The notes under the pieces were generated by a model. It was not told the origin of the DNA, did no database searches, and saw only the letters and a program-made list of their open reading frames with translations. Positions 7,973 through 17,425 of a DNA stretch of 64,000 nucleotides are shown here, in pieces (the stretch's first letter is position 1; every line of letters begins with the position of its first letter). The DNA comes from Oceanirhabdus sp942490885 (GTDB lineage: Bacteria > Bacillota > Clostridia > Clostridiales > Clostridiaceae). The translations under genes and the position numbers were made by a program. The stretch is taken from positions 4,712,001 to 4,776,000 of the forward strand of contig CALNYT010000002.1 in the NCBI GenBank assembly GCA_942490885.1, given 5' to 3'.

Positions 7973-8632
7973 TCATCTTTTATCGAGACATTTCTCAAGC
8001 TTTCTTTTAACTCTCTGAAGAGCATTATCTATCGACTTGGAATGTCTGTCTAAATCACATGCAATTTCTTGATATGATTTCCCATCAAGATATGCCATAA
8101 GAACTTCCATTTCTAGGTCAGATAACACCTCACCTATTTCATGTTCAATATGACTAACCTCCTCAGCACTTATAACCAACTCTTCTGGATCAGTCACTTT
8201 AACACCTGATAAAATATCTAGAAGTGTTCTATCTGATTCTTCATCATATATTGGCTTATTAAGAGAAACATAGGTGTTAAGTGGTATATGTTTTTGTCTA
8301 GTCGCTGTTTTAATGGCTGTTATTATCTGTCTTGTTATACATAACTCCGCAAAGGCTTTAAATGACGAAAGTTTATCTGACTTAAAATCTCTGATAGCTT
8401 TATATAAACCTATCATTCCTTCTTGGTAAATATCTTCTTTATCAGCACCAATCAAAAAATAAGATTTAGCCTTAGATTTAACAAAACTTTGATATTTTTG
8501 AATTAAATATTCTTCTGCTTTTTTATCCCCTTCTTTTGCCTTAAATACTAATTCTTCATCAAGTATATTTTTATACTGTTCAAAATAGTATTCTCGAAGA
8601 GCCATTTGATTATTTGTAGACCCCTTATCCAA
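7973..8632 (-). CDS. sigH: RNA polymerase sigma-H factor
   Basis: Alternative sigma factor for the transition state and the start of sporulation. It has 219 residues beginning at a TTG (8632), chosen because GAGAGGGG lies 7 nt upstream. Region 2 is at about residues 45-110 (KEDIYQEGMIGLYKAIRDF) and region 4 near the C-terminus (LSDLEMEVLMAYLDGKSYQE, then a helix-turn-helix). It sits upstream of tuf and downstream of rae1/rlmB, the conserved Firmicute order. Confidence 0.95.
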   Translation of the reverse strand: MDKGSTNNQMALREYYFEQYKNILDEELVFKAKEGDKKAEEYLIQKYQSFVKSKAKSYFLIGADKEDIYQEGMIGLYKAIRDFKSDKLSSFKAFAELCITRQIITAIKTATRQKHIPLNTYVSLNKPIYDEESDRTLLDILSGVKVTDPEELVISAEEVSHIEHEIGEVLSDLEMEVLMAYLDGKSYQEIACDLDRHSKSIDNALQRVKRKLEKCLDKR

Positions 8633-8675
8633 AGCTTAACCCCTCTCTTTATTTCTACATAATACTCTATCTTAG

Positions 8676-8705
8676 ATTATACAATAATTATTTTTCAATC
8701 GTCAA
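8676..8705 (-). promoter_or_regulatory. Promoter of sigH
   Basis: TTGACG (8700-8705), 18 bp, TATAAT (8676-8681) on the minus strand, overlapping the gap after rae1. Confidence 0.7.
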
Positions 8706-8710
8706 GAAAA

Positions 8711-9220
8711 TCAATGACTTCTTCTTATTTTTTCAAGTTTTTCAAATACATTATCATCCATAAACTCTGATAATAGATTTCTTTCTTTCGAAGCCACCTT
8801 TATAGTTTTATTTTGAATACCTGACATTCCCTTGACTGTATCAGTATAAAACTCAAAACAACTTTTTCTTACAGCGCCTCTTTGAAACACAACCTGTTGT
8901 TCTAAATTATCATCTGTAACAACAGTCACATTAACTCTTCTACCTAAATCATTTACACTTTTTTCAATATAGCTATCAGCAGTTTCTCCTTCTTTTGTGA
9001 AAATAACTATTAATTCACCATATTTCTCTTTTTTCTGTATACTCCCTTTAACTTTATGAGCATCAAATACAATTATGATTTTACTCCCAATAAAAGCACC
9101 ATAATTCTGCAAAATCTCTATTAATTTTTGCCTTGCAGCCTCATAACTTACTTTTTTCTCTTTTACAAGTTCTGGCCAATTATTTATTAAATTATAACCA
9201 TCAACATATATTATTTTCAC
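8711..9220 (-). CDS. rae1: NYN-domain ribosome-associated mRNA endonuclease (YacP/Rae1 family)
   Basis: 169 residues of NYN/PIN-like nuclease fold. MKIIYVDGYNLINNWPEL carries the first acidic metal ligand; further conserved acidic residues are in IIIVFDAH and VTVVTDDN. In Bacillus subtilis this family (Rae1) cleaves mRNA in the ribosomal A site. It starts at a GTG overlapping the rlmB stop by 4 nt, indicating translational coupling. The substrate in this organism is not known from sequence. Confidence 0.88.
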   Translation of the reverse strand: MKIIYVDGYNLINNWPELVKEKKVSYEAARQKLIEILQNYGAFIGSKIIIVFDAHKVKGSIQKKEKYGELIVIFTKEGETADSYIEKSVNDLGRRVNVTVVTDDNLEQQVVFQRGAVRKSCFEFYTDTVKGMSGIQNKTIKVASKERNLLSEFMDDNVFEKLEKIRRSH

Positions 9221-10107
9221 TTTTTACCACTGTTAAGTTTTTGTCTCAACACTTCATACATCAGTATTCCACCTGCTACAGATGCATTCAGAGAATTTAT
9301 TTTTCCCACCATAGGAATTTTAACCAAAACATCACACTTCTTTAAGGTTAATGTTGAAATTCCTCTTCCCTCACTTCCAATAACTAAAGCGATTGATCCA
9401 TCCATATTTGTTTCATGGCAGTACGCCTCACCATTTATGTCCGCTCCGTAAATCCAGACTCCCTTTTCTTTAAGGTCATCAATAGTGGCATTGATATTTG
9501 TTACTTTTGCTATCTTCATATGCTCTACCGCTCCAACTGAAGTCCTATGTACAGTAGGTGTAACAGCGACATTTCTTCTTTTGGGTATAATTATACCATG
9601 CACCCCAACAATCTCGGCAGTCCTTATTATTGATCCAAAATTATGAGGATCTTCGATTTCATCTAGAATAATTATAAAAGGTTTTTCACCTTTTTCCTCT
9701 GCATAATTTAATATTTCATCTACTGACGAGTATTCATAAGAATTCACAATAGCTATTACGCCTTGGTGATTTCCTGTTTCACTTATAGAGTTTAATTTTT
9801 GTTTGTCCACTTCTTTTATTACAATCTTCTTTTCTTTAGCTAGAGCATATATAATATTTAACGAATGTCCTACACTAGAGCTATTTATAAGTATATTTTC
9901 TATTGCTCTATCATTTTTCAATGCTTCAACTACAGCATTACGACCTTCAATTGTATTTCCCAAATCTTCTTTCACACTAGACTCTTCTTTTTTTATGTAA
10001 TTCTTTTTTCTCTTGAAATCTTCTTTTCTCTTTAAATCTTCTTTTTTATTAAATTCTTCTTTTGTCTTTGAATCTTCTTTTTTACTAAACACTTCTTTAT
10101 TTTTCAT
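9217..10107 (-). CDS. rlmB: 23S rRNA (guanosine-2'-O)-methyltransferase, SpoU family
   Basis: SPOUT-fold methyltransferase. The core starts near IEGRNAVVEALKND and holds the three SpoU motifs: DPHNFGSIIRTAE, ALVIGSEGRGIS and IPMVGKINSLNASVAGGILMYE. I choose the ATG at 10107 because AAGGTGG lies just upstream; a GTG three codons earlier falls inside that site. The first 45 or so residues are an extra lysine/glutamate-rich tail with repeated KKED/KRKED units, probably disordered and perhaps RNA-binding. It overlaps rae1. Confidence 0.93.
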   Translation of the reverse strand: MKNKEVFSKKEDSKTKEEFNKKEDLKRKEDFKRKKNYIKKEESSVKEDLGNTIEGRNAVVEALKNDRAIENILINSSSVGHSLNIIYALAKEKKIVIKEVDKQKLNSISETGNHQGVIAIVNSYEYSSVDEILNYAEEKGEKPFIIILDEIEDPHNFGSIIRTAEIVGVHGIIIPKRRNVAVTPTVHRTSVGAVEHMKIAKVTNINATIDDLKEKGVWIYGADINGEAYCHETNMDGSIALVIGSEGRGISTLTLKKCDVLVKIPMVGKINSLNASVAGGILMYEVLRQKLNSGKK

Positions 10108-10121
10108 ATTTGCCACCTTCT

Positions 10122-10856
10122 TTAAAGATATCTTTTTCTCATTTCATCTATTTTACCACAACTCATTCGGCCTTCTGGACAAGAATTTTTCACACAACTT
10201 GGTCCTGCATATTTAAAAATCGATGGAGCTACATCCTTTACTAATTTAAGCATATCATCTGCCATTAATCTAATTTCCCATTGAGCTCTTTGACAACATC
10301 TGTGTCTAAAAAAATTCATTAATGTTCGTGCATTCATAGTGAACACAATCTTAGTTTCACACGCATTTGGAAACACATATCTAGCATCCTCAATAGCCTT
10401 TTTCTCACTATTACTTTCATCTAACCCTTGTTCTATATATTTTTGCTTTAACTTATCAGCCAAATAACTATATGATTCATTAATATTTTCCATAGCATCC
10501 TTATAGCTCTTCAATAGTTTTTCATCACTTTCTATTGCTGGTGGTATTATATATTCAAACCCTTCCAACTTAACATACCTTTGGCTTTGTTGTGAATAAG
10601 AAGCTATTCTATGTCTTACTAATTGGTGCGTTAAACTTCTTGATACCCCTTCCACAGCAAATGTAAATGATACATGTTCAATTGGCGACTCATGGCCATA
10701 TGATTGAAGCATACCAACAAATTTTTCTACTTTATCTTGAGTAAGATTTTTTTCAATTTCTTCAACACCACCCCTGCTATAGCATAACTTAGCAGCTGAA
10801 GCTATTAGTTTTTCCGCATCTGGTGTGTAAGCAATTAATTTAACGTTCATGCCCAT
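10122..10856 (-). CDS. thyX: FAD-dependent thymidylate synthase ThyX
   Basis: Makes dTMP from dUMP using methylene-tetrahydrofolate and reduced FAD. It has 244 residues, with the ThyX signature RHRIASYSQQSQRYV at about residues 80-95 and the substrate-binding RHRCCQRAQWEIR near residue 185. The start codon overlaps the mrnC stop (TAATG). It lies 15 bp before rlmB in an operon devoted mainly to RNA maturation. The C-terminal Cys cluster (CVKNSCPEGRMSCG) is an unremarkable feature of some homologues. Confidence 0.96.
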   Translation of the reverse strand: MGMNVKLIAYTPDAEKLIASAAKLCYSRGGVEEIEKNLTQDKVEKFVGMLQSYGHESPIEHVSFTFAVEGVSRSLTHQLVRHRIASYSQQSQRYVKLEGFEYIIPPAIESDEKLLKSYKDAMENINESYSYLADKLKQKYIEQGLDESNSEKKAIEDARYVFPNACETKIVFTMNARTLMNFFRHRCCQRAQWEIRLMADDMLKLVKDVAPSIFKYAGPSCVKNSCPEGRMSCGKIDEMRKRYL

Positions 10857-11269
10857 TATATTTCCCCCTCAAAAATGTATTTCATCAACTCGCCAATTCT
10901 TTCATTTTTACCAACAAGATATAAATACCCAATAAGAGCCTCAAGACCTGTTGCCACTCTATACTCTGTTATATTAGCACTTTTAGGAGCTGAAATACTT
11001 TTGCAATTTCTCCCCCTCTTATATACTCCCATTTCATCGTCATCTAACTTATCTTCAATTTTCTTCATCAGTTTGCACTGAGACGTAGCTTTTACATAAT
11101 TTATAACTTTCTTATGAGCATCTTTTACTTTCATATTCATATTTGTTTTTATAATATGGCTTCTTACTATTACTTCAAAAACACCATCACCAATAAAAGC
11201 CAACGTTAACGAATTCATTTGCTTTGCTTCTACTTCTTTAAAGTTATCTCCTAAAAATTCAAAGTTCAT
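10856..11269 (-). CDS. mrnC: Mini-ribonuclease III
   Basis: A 137-residue RNase III catalytic domain without the double-stranded RNA-binding domain. LAFIGDGVFEVIVRSHII corresponds to the signature helix with its acidic residues, and ATGLEALIGYLYLVGKNERI to the second acidic cluster. In B. subtilis Mini-III trims the 5' and 3' ends of 23S rRNA. The window also contains a 23S gene with a long processing stem that would be its natural substrate. It is coupled to thyX by a one-base overlap. Confidence 0.94.
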   Translation of the reverse strand: MNFEFLGDNFKEVEAKQMNSLTLAFIGDGVFEVIVRSHIIKTNMNMKVKDAHKKVINYVKATSQCKLMKKIEDKLDDDEMGVYKRGRNCKSISAPKSANITEYRVATGLEALIGYLYLVGKNERIGELMKYIFEGEI

Positions 11270-11424
11270 ACAAAAATCCTCTCAAAGTTTTTTATATTAA
11301 AATTTAGCATCTACTCTTAAACTAAATAATTATATTGATTATCTATAGTATAAAACATATTCATTCATTAAAAAATACCATTACTCAATATTCATTTAAT
11401 TTTAATACCTTAATTCTTTTTTTG

Positions 11425-11462
11425 CAACAAAAAGAACGTCAACCGTCGGTTAACGTTCTTTT
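11425..11462 (-). terminator. Terminator after cysS
   Basis: AAGAACGTTAACC pairs with GGTTGACGTTCTT (11431-11462) and is followed on the minus strand by TTTTTG. The remaining roughly 150 bp between mrnC and this site are AT-rich and show no other feature. Confidence 0.85.
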
Positions 11463-11475
11463 TTATGAATATTTT

Positions 11476-12873
11476 CTAAATTTTCTTCCATCTAATACCT
11501 TCAGGGGTATCTTCTAGAATAATTCCTCTTTCTTTTAAATCATCTCTTATTTTATCTGCTAATGCCCAATTCTTATCTTTTCTAGCCTTTTGTCTCTCTT
11601 GAATAAGTTCTTCTATTTCATCTTCCAATGAACCTTTTGTAGTATTTTGAAGTATTCCTAAAGGTTTTCCTAGTTCTCTCAATAAATTCAGCGTGCTTTG
11701 CACAAGCGCTTTAGATGAATTAACGCTTATATTTATATTTATATCCTTTACTAAATCAAAAAGCACAGAGATAGCATCAGCTGTATTGAAATCATCATCC
11801 ATCTTTTCAATGTACTTACCTTTATGTTCTTCAAGGATTTTTATAAACTTCTCGTCTTCTTCATTCAATAACTCTCTTTCAACTTTATCAGAGAGATTTT
11901 CCAAATAATTAACTGCATTATATAATCTCTCCATGGAAGCCTGTGCACTATCTAGCAAATCAGCACTGAAATTAAGTTGATTTCGATAATGTGCTTGAAG
12001 CATAAAATATCTTATAACCTCTGCATCATATTTTTTCAAAGCCTCTCTTGCAGTAATAAAATTATTAAGTGACTTAGACATTTTCTTATTATCAACATTT
12101 AAATATGCTGAATGCATCCAATAATTAACAAACTTCACTCCCGTTTTTGATTCACTTTGTGCAATTTCATTTTCATGGTGAGGGAATGCTAAATCCATTC
12201 CACCTCCATGTATATCAATAGTATCACCTAAGATATCTTGTGCCATACATGAACACTCTATATGCCACCCTGGTCTTCCTAATCCCCATGGAGATTCCCA
12301 TGCTGGTTCTTCTGGTTTAGCGGCTTTCCAAATAGCGAAATCCATAGGATCTTTTTTTCTTTCATCAACTTTGATTCTAGCGCCCGCCTGCAAATCTTCT
12401 AAATTCTGACCAGATAATTTTCCATAATCCTCGAAACTCTTTGTACTAAAGTACACATCGCCATCAACCTCATAAGCAAATCCATTATCAACCAAGCCTT
12501 TAACAAACTCTACAATTTTACTCATGTACTCAGTTGCCCTTGGATTAACTGATGCCCTATCAATCTTCAATGCATCTGCATCCTTATAGTATTCATTAAT
12601 ATATCTATCTCCAAGCTCTTTTACCGTTGTACCTTCTTCATTTGCTTTTCTTATCATTTTATCATCAATGTCAGTAAAATTCTGTACAAACTTAACCTCA
12701 TAACCTCTATATTCTAAGTATTTTCTTATTGTATCAAATACTATAAAAGTCCTAGCATTACCTATATGAAAAAAATTATATACAGTTGGTCCGCAAACAT
12801 ACATTTTTACTTTATTAGGTTCAATAGTTATAAAATTTTCTTTTTTCTTTGTTATACTGTTATAAATTATCAT
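11476..12873 (-). CDS. cysS: Cysteinyl-tRNA synthetase
   Basis: Class I synthetase of 465 residues. The HIGH-type motif is HIGN (FFHIGNARTFI) and the KMSKS loop is KKMSKSLNNF. Zinc ligands are CGPTVY near residue 28, a second Cys in WHIECSCM, and HHENE. The ribosome binding site is AGGAGGGAAAAAC. It lies 33 bp after proS and is probably cotranscribed with it from the T-box-controlled promoter. Confidence 0.98.
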   Translation of the reverse strand: MIIYNSITKKKENFITIEPNKVKMYVCGPTVYNFFHIGNARTFIVFDTIRKYLEYRGYEVKFVQNFTDIDDKMIRKANEEGTTVKELGDRYINEYYKDADALKIDRASVNPRATEYMSKIVEFVKGLVDNGFAYEVDGDVYFSTKSFEDYGKLSGQNLEDLQAGARIKVDERKKDPMDFAIWKAAKPEEPAWESPWGLGRPGWHIECSCMAQDILGDTIDIHGGGMDLAFPHHENEIAQSESKTGVKFVNYWMHSAYLNVDNKKMSKSLNNFITAREALKKYDAEVIRYFMLQAHYRNQLNFSADLLDSAQASMERLYNAVNYLENLSDKVERELLNEEDEKFIKILEEHKGKYIEKMDDDFNTADAISVLFDLVKDININISVNSSKALVQSTLNLLRELGKPLGILQNTTKGSLEDEIEELIQERQKARKDKNWALADKIRDDLKERGIILEDTPEGIRWKKI

Positions 12874-12906
12874 GTTTTTCCCTCCTTTATAAATATTTAT
12901 TATAGT

Positions 12907-14622
12907 TTATTTAATAATCATATTAGCTTTTTTATATTCTTCTCTAATCTTATCATACACATCTTCTACAGGAATTAATTCTTTTTCTAGTTGATTTCTT
13001 AATTTAAATTCTATCATACCCTCTGTAATATCCTTTCCAACAGTTATTCTCATAGGAATTCCAATTAATTCCGAATCTTTGAATTTAACCCCTGGACGTT
13101 CATTTCTATCATCAAGAAGGACTTCTACTCCCATATCTTTCAACTTGATATAAATTTCTTCTGCAGCCTTCATGTGTTCTTCTTTTTTAACATTTACAGG
13201 TACAACCACAGCTTCGTATGGAGCTAATGCAAGCGGCCATTTTATTCCATCTTCATCATGATGTTGTTCAATTATTGCAGCCATCGTTCTTCCGATTCCA
13301 ATTCCATAACACCCCATTAAAATAGGCTTCTCTTTACCATCTTTATCGATATAATTAGCTCCCATTGACTCAGAATATTTAGTTCCAAGCTTGAAAATAT
13401 GACCTACTTCTACGCCTCTTGCAATTTCAATTTCATTACCACATTTTGGGCATTGTTCTCCATTTTCAATTTTTCTAAAGTCACCCACTATACCTTCAAA
13501 ATCTCTGCCATAATTAACACCCGCAGTATGATATCCTGTTTTATTTGCACCAGTAATGAAATTACTTAGCTCAACAATCTCCAAGTCTACTAATAAAATA
13601 TCTGTCTTAATTCCAATAGGACCTGCAAATCCAACTTCAGCTCCTGTAACTTCTTTTATGATGTGTAAAGGTGCTAATTCAAACTCCACTGCTCCACCTA
13701 TGGCATTTTTAATTTTAACCTCATTAGCTTCTCTATCACCTCTTATAACTACTGCCACGCTCTTACCATCAGCATAGTATATAAGTGTCTTACCAAATTT
13801 CTTAGCAGATGTATTAAAGAACTTCACAAGATCATCTATTGTTTTTGCATCTGGAGTCTCTACTTCTTCTAAAGGTTTCATTTCTTCTTTGTCTAAAATT
13901 TCAGCAACAGTTGGAGCTTTCTCAACATTTGCAGCATAACCACAACTCTTACAGAATACAACTTCATCTTCTCCTACTTCTGATTTAACCATAAACTCAG
14001 CCGAACCCGAACCACCCATAGCTCCAGAATCAGCCTCAACAGGACTACAATCTAATGAACATCTTTCAAATATGTTCTGATACGCTTGGTACATATCATT
14101 GTATGATTTGTTTAATCCATCCTCATCAACATCAAATGAGTATGCATCTTTCATTATAAATTCTTTACATCTCATAAGTCCAAATCTTGGTCTTCTTTCA
14201 TCTCTGTACTTAGTTTGAATTTGGAATAGATTCATTGGTAGTTGCTTATATGATTTAATTTCAGATCTTATTAAGTCTGTAAATATCTCTTCATGAGTAG
14301 GTCCTAAGCAAAATTCTCTCTCGTTCCTATCACTCAATCTGAACATTTCGCTTCCCATAACATCCCATCTTCCAGATTCTTTCCATAATTCAGATGGTAA
14401 AAGAGCTGAACAAAGAATTTCCTGTCCACCAAAGTTAGATATCTCATCTCTAACAATATTTTCTATCTTTTTGATAGTTCTTAACCCAAATGGCATATAG
14501 TTATATATTCCAGATGAAAGTTTTCTTATCATACCTGCTCTTAACATCAACTTATGGCTAGGTATTTCTGCTTCAGCAGGAACCTCTCTCAAAGTTGGTA
14601 TAATCATTCTTGACATTTTCAT
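12907..14622 (-). CDS. proS: Prolyl-tRNA synthetase (bacterial type)
   Basis: Class II synthetase of 571 residues. It contains motif 1 (FGLRTIKKIENIVRDE), motif 2 (FQIQTKYRDERRPRFGLMRC), motif 3 (CYGIGIGRTMAAIIEQ) and the bacterial editing insertion at about residues 230-390 (YAANVEKAPTVAE onward). GGGAGGTATT precedes the ATG. Expression should be controlled by the upstream T-box, with a Pro specifier. Confidence 0.98.
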   Translation of the reverse strand: MKMSRMIIPTLREVPAEAEIPSHKLMLRAGMIRKLSSGIYNYMPFGLRTIKKIENIVRDEISNFGGQEILCSALLPSELWKESGRWDVMGSEMFRLSDRNEREFCLGPTHEEIFTDLIRSEIKSYKQLPMNLFQIQTKYRDERRPRFGLMRCKEFIMKDAYSFDVDEDGLNKSYNDMYQAYQNIFERCSLDCSPVEADSGAMGGSGSAEFMVKSEVGEDEVVFCKSCGYAANVEKAPTVAEILDKEEMKPLEEVETPDAKTIDDLVKFFNTSAKKFGKTLIYYADGKSVAVVIRGDREANEVKIKNAIGGAVEFELAPLHIIKEVTGAEVGFAGPIGIKTDILLVDLEIVELSNFITGANKTGYHTAGVNYGRDFEGIVGDFRKIENGEQCPKCGNEIEIARGVEVGHIFKLGTKYSESMGANYIDKDGKEKPILMGCYGIGIGRTMAAIIEQHHDEDGIKWPLALAPYEAVVVPVNVKKEEHMKAAEEIYIKLKDMGVEVLLDDRNERPGVKFKDSELIGIPMRITVGKDITEGMIEFKLRNQLEKELIPVEDVYDKIREEYKKANMIIK

Positions 14623-14654
14623 AAAATAATACCTCCCATATTCCTTTTTTAAAT

Positions 14655-14866
14655 AAAATAAAACTCGCCCTAGTATATTAGGGCGAGTGAATTCGCGGTA
14701 CCACCTAAATTGGTTCTTAATTTAAATAACGGATAATCCGATAGGGTTTACCTATGGTTCAGAAGTTGGGTTCAAGATAATTGAAAATCTCTCAGCATGA
14801 ATTTTCTCTCTGTATGTAATCTCTACTATTCTTCATCATTACCTATAGCATTATTAAATTTTCAGT
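14655..14866 (-). promoter_or_regulatory. T-box leader (proline-responsive) of proS-cysS
   Basis: On the minus strand the leader has an AGTA loop-E motif, a probable specifier CCC at 14770-14768 in the context GAACCCAAC, and the T-box AGGTGGTACCGCG at about 14706-14694. It ends in the terminator ACTCGCCCTA/TAGGGCGAGT (14663-14688) followed by TTTTATTTT. A CCA reading shifted by one base would also be a proline codon. It spans nearly all of the proS-ispD gap. Confidence 0.93.
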
Positions 14867-14872
14867 AAGTTT

Positions 14873-14900
14873 ATTATACAATATTTATTTATTTTGTAAA
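14873..14900 (-). promoter_or_regulatory. Promoter of the proS T-box transcript
   Basis: TTTACA (14895-14900), 16 bp, TATAAT (14873-14878) on the minus strand. The -35 box lies inside the last codons of ispD. Confidence 0.65.
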
Positions 14901-15581
14901 TAGATTTTCATAAATTTCTTTAGCCATACTCATGTCTTTAGGGGTAGTTATCTTAATATTATTATAACTTCCTTCATACAAATAAACTTTATGACCAAAG
15001 CATTCAACAACAGAGGTATCGTCTGTTACCTCAATTCCTTCTCTATTTACTTTTTCATGACATTGTCTTATCAAATCATACTTAAAACATTGCGGTGTTT
15101 GAACTGCTATCAGATTACTACGCTTAGGTGTATACTTAGAAAATCCTTCTCCGTCCACTACTTTTATAGTATCCACTGGCATTACACCACAAGCACAACA
15201 ATTGAATTTTAAAGTATACTTAATTCCTTCATCAATGATTCTATTGTTAATAAATGGTCTAGCACCATCATGTATTAAAACCACATCTACATCTTGCATG
15301 ACATTAAGACCATTAAATACAGAATCTTTTCTTTCTTTCCCTCCAGTTACAAGTTCTTTTACTTTTTTAAAACCATACTTATCTATTATGCAGTTCTTAA
15401 TAATTTCCTTTTCCTCTGGAGAGCATACTACAACTATAAAATCTATGTTACTATTTCTTTCAAACACATCTAGCGAATAATATAATATTGGTTTTTGATC
15501 AATCTCCAAAAACTGTTTATTTATACCAGCTTTCATTCTACTTCCTTTACCAGCGGCAAGGACAATTGCTCCAACCCTCAT
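14889..15581 (-). CDS. ispD: 2-C-methyl-D-erythritol 4-phosphate cytidylyltransferase
   Basis: Third step of the MEP isoprenoid pathway, transferring CMP to MEP. The start is the ATG at 15581 (MRVGAIVLAAGKGSRM) because AAAGGTG lies 6 nt upstream; the open frame extends 14 codons further into the preceding gene with no ribosome binding site. Length 230 residues. Nucleotide-binding LAAGKGSRMKAGINKQFL, VLIHDGARPFI and the C-terminal TDDTSVVE are typical. It starts 1 nt after the stop of the PIN/TRAM gene. Confidence 0.96.
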   Translation of the reverse strand: MRVGAIVLAAGKGSRMKAGINKQFLEIDQKPILYYSLDVFERNSNIDFIVVVCSPEEKEIIKNCIIDKYGFKKVKELVTGGKERKDSVFNGLNVMQDVDVVLIHDGARPFINNRIIDEGIKYTLKFNCCACGVMPVDTIKVVDGEGFSKYTPKRSNLIAVQTPQCFKYDLIRQCHEKVNREGIEVTDDTSVVECFGHKVYLYEGSYNNIKITTPKDMSMAKEIYENLFTK

Positions 15582-15582
15582 A

Positions 15583-16695
15583 CTATTCACCTTTACCTTC
15601 AATTGTTTCTTTCTTTCTAGCAAATATCATTCTACCGGCAGCAGTTTGAAGTACAGATGTTACAACTACTTTCAATATATGACCTACTTGTTTCTTTCCA
15701 CCGTCAACAACAATCATAGTTCCATCATCTAAATAAGCAATCCCTTGACCTGCTTCCTTACCATCTTTAACAATCTGAATTTGCATCTCTTCACCTGGTA
15801 GTAATACTGGTTTAACAGCATTAGCTAACTCATTTATGTTAAGAACCTTAACACCTTGCAGTTTTGCAACTTTGTTCAAATTGAAATCATTAGTTAAAAC
15901 AACACCCTTTAACACCTGTGCTAATTTCAATAATTTACTATCAACCTCAGCTATTTCCGGGAAATCTTTTTCAGTCAATTCTACAGGTACATCAAGCTCT
16001 TTTTGGATTTTATTTAGTATATCTAAACCTCTTCTACCTCTGTTTCTTTTTAAATCATCTGCCGAATCTGCAATATGTCTCAATTCTTCTAAAACAAAGT
16101 GTGGAATAATTAAACTTCCCTCAATAAAACCAGTCTGACAAATATCTAGTATTCTACCATCAATTATTACTGATGTATCCAACACCTTTGGAGCTCCATG
16201 AACTTTTGGTTTCTTCTCCTTAGAAAAGGATGCACTATTTTTCTTTATTGATTCAAAAAAACTCATAATTTCATCACGTTTTCTTCTAAGAATATCTGCT
16301 CCTAGAACAGCCATAACAATGTTTGCAATAACCATAAAAGCGGTCCAAAGTATGTGCTCAATCTTAATTACACTAAAAAATAATGTCGTTATTAATAATC
16401 CAATTATTGCTCCAGTTGTTCCAAAAAGAACATCAGATATAGGTATTTTTTGAAAGGACTTCTCAATATATTCAATAAATCGTATGATTGCTGATATTAT
16501 TATAGGCGAAACTATGAAAAAAATGATTCCAATGACTAAGCTTAAAAAACTAATAAAAGCAAACTCATAAAGAAGATTATCTTTAAGGTTCTTTATAAAT
16601 GAAAAGCTCTCGTATTTAATGAGATTCGTTCCGATCATATATCCTAATATTAATCCTAAAACAACAAAGATTGATCTAAGTATCTTTTTTAGCAT
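15583..16695 (-). CDS. Membrane-anchored PIN/TRAM domain protein (YacL family)
   Basis: 370 residues. Four predicted transmembrane helices occupy about residues 5-150, then a PIN nuclease-like domain (VLDTSVIIDGRILD, with conserved Asp residues further on in LTNDFNLNKVA), then a C-terminal TRAM domain (GIAYLDDGTMIVVDGGKKQVG). The family is conserved next to ispD and carD/radA in Firmicutes; its substrate is unsettled. It is followed directly by ispD. AAAGGAGG precedes the ATG. Confidence 0.88.
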   Translation of the reverse strand: MLKKILRSIFVVLGLILGYMIGTNLIKYESFSFIKNLKDNLLYEFAFISFLSLVIGIIFFIVSPIIISAIIRFIEYIEKSFQKIPISDVLFGTTGAIIGLLITTLFFSVIKIEHILWTAFMVIANIVMAVLGADILRRKRDEIMSFFESIKKNSASFSKEKKPKVHGAPKVLDTSVIIDGRILDICQTGFIEGSLIIPHFVLEELRHIADSADDLKRNRGRRGLDILNKIQKELDVPVELTEKDFPEIAEVDSKLLKLAQVLKGVVLTNDFNLNKVAKLQGVKVLNINELANAVKPVLLPGEEMQIQIVKDGKEAGQGIAYLDDGTMIVVDGGKKQVGHILKVVVTSVLQTAAGRMIFARKKETIEGKGE

Positions 16696-16781
16696 TCGTT
16701 CACCTCCTTTTAATTTCTAGTATTACTTATAGATTACTATATATCATAAGTATTTTTTTTTCAATAAATCAAATGACTATT

Positions 16782-17279
16782 TTATAGATTATTCATTTCT
16801 TTAAGTATATTTTCATTTCTTAGCTTTTCTAAAGCTTCGCTATATTTTAAGTTCATAACCATAGAAAGTTCACTTACGACTAACCCTTCTGCTCTCTCAA
16901 GGATTCTTTCCTCTCCTTGTGGCAACATTAAATTCATTTTTAAAAAATATAAATCCCTAAGGGCACAACATATTGCATTTATATTTAATCCGTGTAACTT
17001 TTCTTTATTTTTTCTATATCTAGAATTCCAGTTTTTCTCAATATTTTGTGGTTCTGAAAATATTATCTCAATATTTTTTTTCATATCTTCTTTTGAAGAT
17101 ATTTTTCTATATTTACAAGTACTTAATTTATTCTTAGGTAAAAAAATGCTCATTTTATCAAATATTAAAAAAATTTTAACATATTCTTCTTTCTCAGAGA
17201 TGTTTTTAATAAACCCTACATCTCTAACAACTCCCGCACCATAATTTGCCAAAAATATTTTATCACCAATTTTTAACAC
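16782..17279 (-). CDS. CarD-family transcriptional regulator
   Basis: Begins at a GTG (17279) with AGGGGGTT upstream, giving MLKIGDKIFLANYGAGVVRD, the CarD/TRCF RNA polymerase-interacting fold at residues 1-60. The remainder is helical, ending in WNSRYRKNKEKL and LERAEGLVVSELSMVMNL. Length 165 residues, normal for CarD. In other bacteria CarD stabilises the promoter open complex. An ATG ten codons upstream has no ribosome binding site. It is transcribed towards yacL-ispD. Confidence 0.88.
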   Translation of the reverse strand: MLKIGDKIFLANYGAGVVRDVGFIKNISEKEEYVKIFLIFDKMSIFLPKNKLSTCKYRKISSKEDMKKNIEIIFSEPQNIEKNWNSRYRKNKEKLHGLNINAICCALRDLYFLKMNLMLPQGEERILERAEGLVVSELSMVMNLKYSEALEKLRNENILKEMNNL

Positions 17280-17351
17280 AAATAACCCCCTATTAATATT
17301 TTCTTTCATGATTTATTATATTTACATAAGTATCATTTGGTACAATCTTTG

Positions 17352-17381
17352 TTGACAAATTATTTATTTAGTTACTATAAT
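17352..17381 (+). promoter_or_regulatory. Consensus SigA promoter of the orphan plus-strand gene
   Basis: TTGACA (17352-17357), 18 bp, TATAAT (17376-17381) on the plus strand, about 40 bp before the start codon. Both hexamers are perfect. Confidence 0.8.
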
Positions 17382-17425
17382 TTACTTAAGGACTTTTTAT
17401 TACAGTCTATAAGGGAGTTGTGTCT

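Noticed and set aside
9133..10216. Plus-strand frames opposite rae1 and rlmB rich in Ser/Phe/Leu
   Set aside because: They are antisense shadows of lysine/glutamate-rich coding sequence with no start signals.
16724..16761. Plus-strand hairpin TACTTAT/ATAAGTA followed by nine T between carD and the PIN/TRAM gene
   Set aside because: It looks like a terminator, but for the strand with no upstream gene; in this AT-rich DNA it may be chance and no antisense transcript can be inferred.
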